Shown: one piece after another, positions 38,879 to 43,308 of the stretch
Layout of the letters: each line of letters starts with the position of its first letter
Numbering within the stretch: position 1 is the stretch's first letter
Origin: Lachnospiraceae bacterium
Lineage (GTDB): Bacteria > Bacillota > Clostridia > Lachnospirales > Lachnospiraceae
DNA length: 43,308 bases
Direction of reading: 5' to 3'
NCBI GenBank assembly: GCA_014804695.1
Contig: JAAUZJ010000034.1
Coordinates: 1-43,308 of the forward strand
Translations under genes and position numbers: made by a program
The notes under the pieces: generated by a model
Database searches by the model: none
Told to the model about the DNA's origin: nothing
Seen by the model: only the letters and a program-made list of their open reading frames with translations

Positions 38879-39100
38879 GGAGGGGGAAGGTAATAAAATA
38901 AGTCGGGCGGGGGTCTGTGGCAGGGAATTAGAGTTTCTTACATTCCCTTTAAAACCAAGCGATTTCGGAACGGTTTTTGTTCCGAAAAGGCACAACGTGC
39001 CGTTCGCGCCCGTCTTATATATCCTTCGCAGGGAATGTCTAGAAACTCTTATTCCCGTACAGCGGTCCCCGCCCGACTTATTTTATTACCTTCCCCCTCC
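38879..39100 (+). ncRNA. Structured long-hairpin element E2 (shared core, plus orientation)
   Basis: A 34-bp outer stem (38879-38912 with 39067-39100; unrelated in sequence to E1's) is perfectly paired. It leads to the same internal loop (3' strand GTACAGC in both). The inner stem GGGAATTAGAGTTTCT / AGAAACTCTTATTCCC differs from E1 by compensatory changes. The 83-nt core (38948-39030) is nearly identical to E1's: AGCGA, hairpin TTTCGGAAC/GTTCCGAAA, hairpin GGCAC-AAC-GTGCC, TCGC closing, then CCCGTCTTA. Two wobbles next to the loop are G-U on this strand. A promoter ends 4 bp upstream. Function unknown; no family recognised. Confidence 0.72.
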
Positions 39101-39146
39101 GTACTCATTTCCAAAAAATTCAACTCAAAATTTTTATCATATATAG

Positions 39147-39187
39147 TTGACGTAACTTCAAGGATATATTATAATAACATATGTTAT
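39147..39187 (+). promoter_or_regulatory. TetR gene promoter with palindromic operator
   Basis: TTGACG (39147-39152), a 17-bp spacer and TATAAT (39170-39175), overlapped at the transcript start by the perfect 14-bp palindrome ATAACATATGTTAT (39174-39187). Autorepression by the TetR-type protein is likely. Confidence 0.7.
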
Positions 39188-39225
39188 AAAAACGTGGTCA
39201 ATATACATAAGTGAGGAAGGGCGAT

Positions 39226-39783
39226 ATGGCAAGAAAAGAAACTATTACCAAAATGGATATTCTGAATGCAGCTTTCGAGATGGCGAGCGAGGAGGGGTTC
39301 GAACATGTGACGGCAAGGACGCTTGCGGCTAAAGCCGGATGTTCAACGCAGCCTATTTTCAGAATATACAAAAATATGGAAGAATTGGGAAAAGACCTGT
39401 TTGAGCAGGTTGTAGCGTATTTTGGGGCATACTATGAAAATTTCCCACGCAAAAACGATACTCCTTTTGTGAATCTGGGGCTTAGTTATATTCGTTTTGC
39501 GCAGGACAACCCTAAGCTGTTTAAACTTTTGTTTATAGATGAGAACAGACATGGAAAGAGTCTGTACGATCTTTTAAACGGTACAAACGGGGCTGTTGTA
39601 AAAGAGATAAACCGCGCGGCAGCAAACGGCTGTGGCAGCCCGGGGGATCTGTTTATGAAAATGTGGATATTAATTCATGGGGCAGCGTGTATGTCTTTGA
39701 CCGGGGATTATGACTTAAAAGAGAATGAAACCATAGCGCTTTTGGAAGAATCATATCAAGCTTTTCTGAAGAGCCTAGGGTGA
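39226..39783 (+). CDS. TetR/AcrR-family transcriptional regulator
   Basis: A 185-residue regulator. Residues 10-55 form the TetR helix-turn-helix (DILNAAFEMASEEGFEHVTARTLAAKAGCSTQPIFRIYKNMEEL). The C-terminal part (FVNLGLSYIRFAQDNPKLFKLLF...MKMWILIHGAACM) fits the WHG-type ligand and dimer domain. ATG 39226, with GAGGAAGG 5 bp upstream, is preferred over GTG 39211. The target is unknown; the palindrome over its own promoter suggests autorepression. A 24-bp palindrome overlaps its stop codon. Confidence 0.9.
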   Translation: MARKETITKMDILNAAFEMASEEGFEHVTARTLAAKAGCSTQPIFRIYKNMEELGKDLFEQVVAYFGAYYENFPRKNDTPFVNLGLSYIRFAQDNPKLFKLLFIDENRHGKSLYDLLNGTNGAVVKEINRAAANGCGSPGDLFMKMWILIHGAACMSLTGDYDLKENETIALLEESYQAFLKSLG

Positions 39784-39801
39784 AAAATAAATTTTTCACC
39801 C
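39778..39801 (+). terminator. Palindrome over the TetR stop codon
   Basis: GGGTGAAAAAT (39778-39788) and ATTTTTCACCC (39791-39801) pair across only 2 nt and include the stop codon. The stem ends in GC without a following T-run, so it could be a weak terminator, whose internal T5 lies in the stem, or an operator for the next gene. Confidence 0.35.
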
Positions 39802-39884
39802 GCGAGTTTGTGCTTTTGCCCAAACATCGCAGGTTGAGAGAAATGCATGGTTATTAATATGTATGGGAAGGATTGGCAGCTCCA

Positions 39885-40808
39885 ATGGAAAATCGTTATG
39901 ATATAATCACCAGAATCAATAACCATTATGGGAAAATGAGCAAGGGGCAGCGGGCGATAGCGGCGTTTATATATGACCATTATGATCAGGCTGTATTTAT
40001 GACTGCCGCCAAATTGGGAGAAACGGTCGGAGTTAGTGAATCTACGGTAGTGCGTTTTGCATCTTTTATAGGTTATAACGGGTATCCGGAATTTCAGAGG
40101 GATTTAGAGGAATGGGTTCAGAACAAGATTAACTCAGTACAGCGCATAGGCGTTAAATATGGACGCAGCAGTCAGTCGGAGATTTTAACCTCAGTGTTAA
40201 ATGCGGATATAGAGAAAATCGAAGATACAATTGAGAATCTTGATTCAGTGGCGTTTGAAACAGCGGTAGATATTATACTTGAAGCTAAGAATGTATACAT
40301 AATGGGAATCAGAGCCTGCGCACCGTTAGCGGACTTTTTGCATTTTTATCTGAATATGATGCGTGGAAATGTTGTACTGCTTAGAACAACCAGTGTATCA
40401 GAAACTTTTGAGCAGATGATACGTATAGATGAAAATGATGCCTTGATAGGTATAAGTTTTCCAAGGTATTCCATGCGTACGCTAAAGGCGATGGAGTTTG
40501 CCAATGACAGGAACGCCAAGGTGATTGCAATTACGGATTCCGTACATTCTCCGATGAATCTTTATTCGTCGTGCAATCTTTTGGCAAGAAGTGATATGGT
40601 GTCTATAGTTGATTCACTTGTGGCGCCGCTAAGCCTTATAAATGCGCTGGTGGTAGCGATGTGCTTAAAGCGCCCTGAGGATGTTAAACAAAACCTTAAA
40701 GATTTGGAATATGCATGGAATAATTATCAGGTTTATCTAAATGATGAGATTAATTTCATTGACGAAGAACCGATGCTGAATTATCCGCTTAGAAAAGATG
40801 AAGCATGA
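39885..40808 (+). CDS. RpiR/MurR-family transcriptional regulator
   Basis: A 307-residue regulator. The N-terminal HTH_6 domain (ITRINNHYGKMSKGQRAIAAFIYDHYDQAVFMTAAKLGETVGVSESTVVRFASFIGYNGYPEFQRDL) is diagnostic. The C-terminal SIS domain (about 125-265; VYIMGIRACAPLADFLHFYLN..., IGISFPRYSMRTLKAMEFA) normally binds a phosphosugar. ATG 39885 is used; an in-frame TTG at 39873 abuts the GGGAAGGA site. It overlaps the next gene by 4 bp (ATGA), so regulator and flavoprotein are co-translated. No sugar operon is nearby, so the effector is unknown. Confidence 0.9.
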   Translation: MENRYDIITRINNHYGKMSKGQRAIAAFIYDHYDQAVFMTAAKLGETVGVSESTVVRFASFIGYNGYPEFQRDLEEWVQNKINSVQRIGVKYGRSSQSEILTSVLNADIEKIEDTIENLDSVAFETAVDIILEAKNVYIMGIRACAPLADFLHFYLNMMRGNVVLLRTTSVSETFEQMIRIDENDALIGISFPRYSMRTLKAMEFANDRNAKVIAITDSVHSPMNLYSSCNLLARSDMVSIVDSLVAPLSLINALVVAMCLKRPEDVKQNLKDLEYAWNNYQVYLNDEINFIDEEPMLNYPLRKDEA

Positions 40809-42031
40809 GTAAAGTAATTATAGTCGGCGCAGGAGCCGCCGGAATGATGGCTGCCATAAGCGCGGCCAGACAGCGCCATCAGGTGCTTTTAATTGAAAAG
40901 AACGAAAAATTAGGCAAGAAGCTTTTTATTACAGGCAAGGGCAGGTGTAACCTGACAAATGCCTGTGATGTAGATAAATTGTTTGAAAACGTAGTATCAA
41001 ATCCGAAATTTTTATACAGCGCATTCTATGCTTTTGACAACAGGCAGGTAATGCAGCTTATAGAAGAGGCAGGGTGTCCTCTCAAAATCGAAAGAGGAGA
41101 GAGGGTGTTTCCGGCTTCGGATAAATCTTCGGATATAATAGCCGCATTGCAGCGGATTTTGAAAAAAGAAAATGTGGAAGTACGGTTAAACACCAAGGTT
41201 ACAAAGCTGTTGTTTGAGGAAGACAGAGTGTGTGGAGTATATACAAAGGAGGGGCGTAGTGAGTATGCTGATGGGGTAATTCTTGCTACAGGCGGTTTAT
41301 CCTATCCCTTAACAGGCTCAACCGGTGACGGACACCGCATGGCGAAAGAATCGGGACATAAAATAAAATCCTGCGTTCCTTCGCTTGTTCCTTTTGAGAC
41401 AGCGGAGGATTGGTGCAGGATGTTACAGGGACTTTCGCTTAAGAATGTAAACCTTACGATGTACGATGCAGGTAAGAAAGTATATCAGGGCTTTGGCGAG
41501 ATGCTTTTTACCCATTTTGGAGTCAGTGGGCCGTTAGTGCTTAGTGCAAGCAGTTTTTACGGTAAGTGTAAGCATAAGGATGAAGTGACATTAGAACTTG
41601 ATTTAAAACCTGCGCTTTTGGAGGAGCAGTTGGATAAACGTGTACTTAGGGATTTTGAAGAAAATCAGAACAGACAGTTCAAAAATTCTGTAAACGGGCT
41701 GTTTCCGGCCAAACTTGTCCCTGTAATGATACAGCTTTCAGGAATTTCACCGGATAAAAAGGTGAATGAGATTACCAGAGAAGAAAGGCAGACATTTGTT
41801 CGCCAAATAAAACATCTCACAATTCATGTGAGTGCAGTGAGAGGCTTTGAAGAAGCGATCATCACACAAGGCGGAGTCAGTGTGAAAGAAATAAATCCTT
41901 CCACTATGGAGTCTAAACTTGTAAAAGGGTTATATATGGCGGGAGAAATGTTGGATTTGGATGCACTTACCGGAGGATTCAACTTACAGATTGCATGGTC
42001 TACGGGGTATCTTGCCGGAAGTTCATTATAA
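40805..42031 (+). CDS. HI0933-like NAD(P)/FAD-dependent oxidoreductase
   Basis: A 408-residue flavoprotein. The FAD-binding Rossmann start is VIIVGAGAAGMMAAISAARQ, followed by the family signature GKKLFITGKGRCNLTNAC. VILATGGLSYPLTGSTGDG and the C-terminal GLYMAGEMLDLDALTGGFNLQIAWSTGYLAG complete the HI0933 (YhiN/BaiN-like) pattern. Relatives are proposed to reduce organic substrates, for example BaiN in bile-acid conversion, but the role here is unknown. It overlaps the RpiR gene by 4 bp and is followed by cmk, an order common in Clostridia. Confidence 0.92.
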   Translation: MSKVIIVGAGAAGMMAAISAARQRHQVLLIEKNEKLGKKLFITGKGRCNLTNACDVDKLFENVVSNPKFLYSAFYAFDNRQVMQLIEEAGCPLKIERGERVFPASDKSSDIIAALQRILKKENVEVRLNTKVTKLLFEEDRVCGVYTKEGRSEYADGVILATGGLSYPLTGSTGDGHRMAKESGHKIKSCVPSLVPFETAEDWCRMLQGLSLKNVNLTMYDAGKKVYQGFGEMLFTHFGVSGPLVLSASSFYGKCKHKDEVTLELDLKPALLEEQLDKRVLRDFEENQNRQFKNSVNGLFPAKLVPVMIQLSGISPDKKVNEITREERQTFVRQIKHLTIHVSAVRGFEEAIITQGGVSVKEINPSTMESKLVKGLYMAGEMLDLDALTGGFNLQIAWSTGYLAGSSL

Positions 42032-42060
42032 GAAGTTAAGAGAAAGGTATGATTGTTAGT

Positions 42061-42723
42061 ATGGGATACAAAATAGCTATTGATGGCCCCGCAGGAGCCG
42101 GAAAGAGTACAATCGCCAAAAATATTTCTAAGCAGCTTGGCTTTATTTATGTGGACACAGGCGCAATGTACAGGGCGATGGCGCTCTTTTTATTGAGTGA
42201 AGGAATTGATCTTAAGGATGAACAGGCTGTAAGCATTAAGTGTGCAGATGCGTACATCACGATCAAGTATGAAAATAACGAGCAGGTAGTGTACCTGAAT
42301 GGCGAAAACGTAAACGGCATGATCAGGACTGAGCAGGTGAGTAAGGCAGCCTCGCTTACCAGTGCCAATCCGGATGTCAGGAAGAAACTTGTGGAACTTC
42401 AGCAGAAACTTGCGCAAGATACGGATGTTGTAATGGACGGAAGGGATATCGGCACTTGCGTACTGCCCGATGCCGATGTCAAGGTTTTCCTTACGGCGGA
42501 CAGCAGGGTAAGGGCAGAGCGAAGATGTAAAGAGTTAGAGCAGAAAGGTGAAAAATGTGACATTGATGTCATTGAAAAGGATATTAAAGAACGCGACTAT
42601 AAAGACATGACAAGGGATATTTCACCGTTAGTTGCTGCCGAAGACGCAGTTTTGATAGACTCGTCATATATGACAATTGATGAAGTGGCCGAAACTATTA
42701 TAAAAATGTCGATTAAATATTAA
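42061..42723 (+). CDS. cmk: Cytidylate kinase
   Basis: A 220-residue kinase. The P-loop is AIDGPAGAGKST (residues 6-17). YVDTGAMYRAMALF is the CMP-binding segment, and DVVMDGRDIGTCVLPDADVKVFLTA is the second conserved block. It phosphorylates CMP and dCMP. ATG 42061 gives the canonical MGYKIAIDGP start but lies 13 bp from AGAAAGG; ATG 42049 is only 1 bp from it, so the start may be either. The gene sits between the flavoprotein and ispH genes. Confidence 0.95.
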   Translation: MGYKIAIDGPAGAGKSTIAKNISKQLGFIYVDTGAMYRAMALFLLSEGIDLKDEQAVSIKCADAYITIKYENNEQVVYLNGENVNGMIRTEQVSKAASLTSANPDVRKKLVELQQKLAQDTDVVMDGRDIGTCVLPDADVKVFLTADSRVRAERRCKELEQKGEKCDIDVIEKDIKERDYKDMTRDISPLVAAEDAVLIDSSYMTIDEVAETIIKMSIKY

Positions 42724-42739
42724 GAAGCGGGAAATCTAT

Positions 42740-43308
42740 ATGGAAGTGATCTTGGCGGATAATGCCGGTTTTTGTTTCGGCGTAAAAAGAGCGGTGGATA
42801 CCGTATATAAGCAGGCGGAAAGCGGAGAGAAAATTTATACCTATGGGCCGATCATACATAACGAAGAGGTTGTGGCGGATTTAAAGAAAAAGGGAGTCGG
42901 TGTCATAGAATCCGAGAAAGAGCTTGAGAATATTAAAGAAGGATGTGTGGTGATCCGTTCACATGGATTGCCCGAAAATATTTGTGAAAAAATAAAAAGG
43001 CAGGGGCTTAAGTGTGTTGACGCAACTTGTCCTTTTGTCAAACGTATCCATGAAATTGTAAGAAAAGAAAGCGAAGCAGGTAAGCAGATTGTTATAATCG
43101 GAAACCCCGGACATCCTGAGGTAGAGGGGATCAAGGGATGGTGCAGGACGCCCGCAATTGTCATAGAATCTGTAGAGGAAGCCCAAAATTTCAGTTATGA
43201 CGGGGAAAAAGATATATGCGTTGTATCACAGACGACATATAATTACAATAATTTTCAATATTTAGTTGAAATTATTGAGCAAAAAGGTTACAATGTTATT
43301 GTTGTGAA
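42740..43308 (+). CDS. ispH: 4-hydroxy-3-methylbut-2-enyl diphosphate reductase (partial)
   Basis: The first 189 codons, open to the window edge. NAGFCFGVKRAVD carries the first cluster cysteine C12. IIHNEEVV (H40), VVIRSHGLP (H75) and VDATCPFVKRIH (C97) are the further IspH signatures. The enzyme makes IPP and DMAPP in the MEP pathway with a 4Fe-4S cluster. The third cysteine would lie just past the edge. In many Clostridia this gene is fused to ribosomal protein S1; that cannot be seen here. It follows cmk by 16 bp. Confidence 0.95.
   Translation, partial: MEVILADNAGFCFGVKRAVDTVYKQAESGEKIYTYGPIIHNEEVVADLKKKGVGVIESEKELENIKEGCVVIRSHGLPENICEKIKRQGLKCVDATCPFVKRIHEIVRKESEAGKQIVIIGNPGHPEVEGIKGWCRTPAIVIESVEEAQNFSYDGEKDICVVSQTTYNYNNFQYLVEIIEQKGYNVIVV

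Noticed and set aside
38323..38995. Long open frames on the minus strand across elements E1 and E2 (up to 182 codons)
   Set aside because: They cross the amidase gene in antisense and the palindromic arms; they have no ribosome site and no protein-like composition. Open frames are expected in such GC-biased inverted repeats.
38561..39100. Retron msr-msd interpretation of the long hairpins
   Set aside because: No reverse transcriptase gene is nearby, and the outer stems are far longer than retron a1/a2 repeats. The three-way-junction core does not match an msr.
38561..39100. Classical MITE or insertion-sequence remnant
   Set aside because: No target-site duplication is visible at the ends of either element. 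The arms of the two copies are unrelated, whereas a MITE family would share its terminal repeats.
39778..39801. Strong intrinsic terminator after the TetR gene
   Set aside because: The stem has only a 2-nt loop and no T-run after it; it is kept only as a low-confidence palindrome.
1..43308. CRISPR arrays, tRNA, rRNA or tmRNA genes
   Set aside because: No spaced 20-40-bp repeat array and no cloverleaf or rRNA-like sequence was recognised by eye. The short tandem repeats present (21, 24, 39 and 56 bp periods) have no unique spacers.

Overview
The window looks like a chromosomal segment of a low-to-medium GC Clostridia, most likely a Lachnospiraceae-type gut anaerobe. Supports are the strong AGGAGG ribosome sites, TTGACA/TATAAT promoters, occasional TTG starts, a DUF3796 + XRE pair, the cmk-ispH order, S21 (rpsU), TmcAL, two DacF-type carboxypeptidases around scpAB, and a sodium-pumping decarboxylase operon. 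I cannot name the species.

Left third (1-21.9 kb) is accessory and regulatory. It runs: the 5' end of an IS30-like transposase; a DUF3796 membrane protein with an XRE regulator; two GNAT acetyltransferases; a WYL regulator followed by a ClbS/DfsB protein, both behind the same palindrome-plus-TATA box arrangement; an ECF sigma factor / membrane protein / ABC ATPase / permease operon whose sigma-membrane junction carries a 56-bp tandem duplication; an AlbA_2 (Schlafen-type) ATP-binding regulator bracketed by an identical 19-bp direct repeat; an XRE-helical-repeat regulator; a divergent flavoprotein/HxlR pair; a 1012-residue helicase-nuclease; a Bce-like response regulator, histidine kinase and ABC exporter; a DEDDh exonuclease; and an MqsR-like toxin with a zinc-finger/HTH/Panacea antitoxin.

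Middle (22-31.8 kb): a GNAT protein, a MATE exporter behind four 21-bp repeats, tmcAL, rpsU, a DacF-type enzyme, a metallophosphoesterase, scpA-scpB, a hicAB toxin-antitoxin pair and a second DacF-type enzyme whose start codon lies inside a terminator-like hairpin.

Right part (31.9-43.3 kb) is core metabolism and envelope. A promoter at 31909 drives a five-gene operon: MmdA-like carboxyltransferase, lipoprotein-like OadG, biotin carrier, OadB sodium pump and PycB-like carboxyltransferase. Together these could form a sodium-coupled decarboxylase or transcarboxylase. A lipoprotein amidase, a TetR regulator, an RpiR regulator, a flavoprotein, cmk and a truncated ispH follow.

The most unusual feature is the 700-bp gene-free stretch between the amidase and TetR genes. 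It holds two divergently oriented long hairpin elements (38561-38839 on the minus strand, 38879-39100 on the plus strand). They share an almost identical 60-nt junction core. Their outer stems are unrelated in sequence, yet each is almost perfectly self-complementary. Inner-stem differences are compensatory, and nearly all outer-stem wobbles are G-U in the core orientation. A good promoter ends just before the plus-strand element. This has the signature of a structured non-coding RNA or hairpin mobile-element family that I do not recognise.
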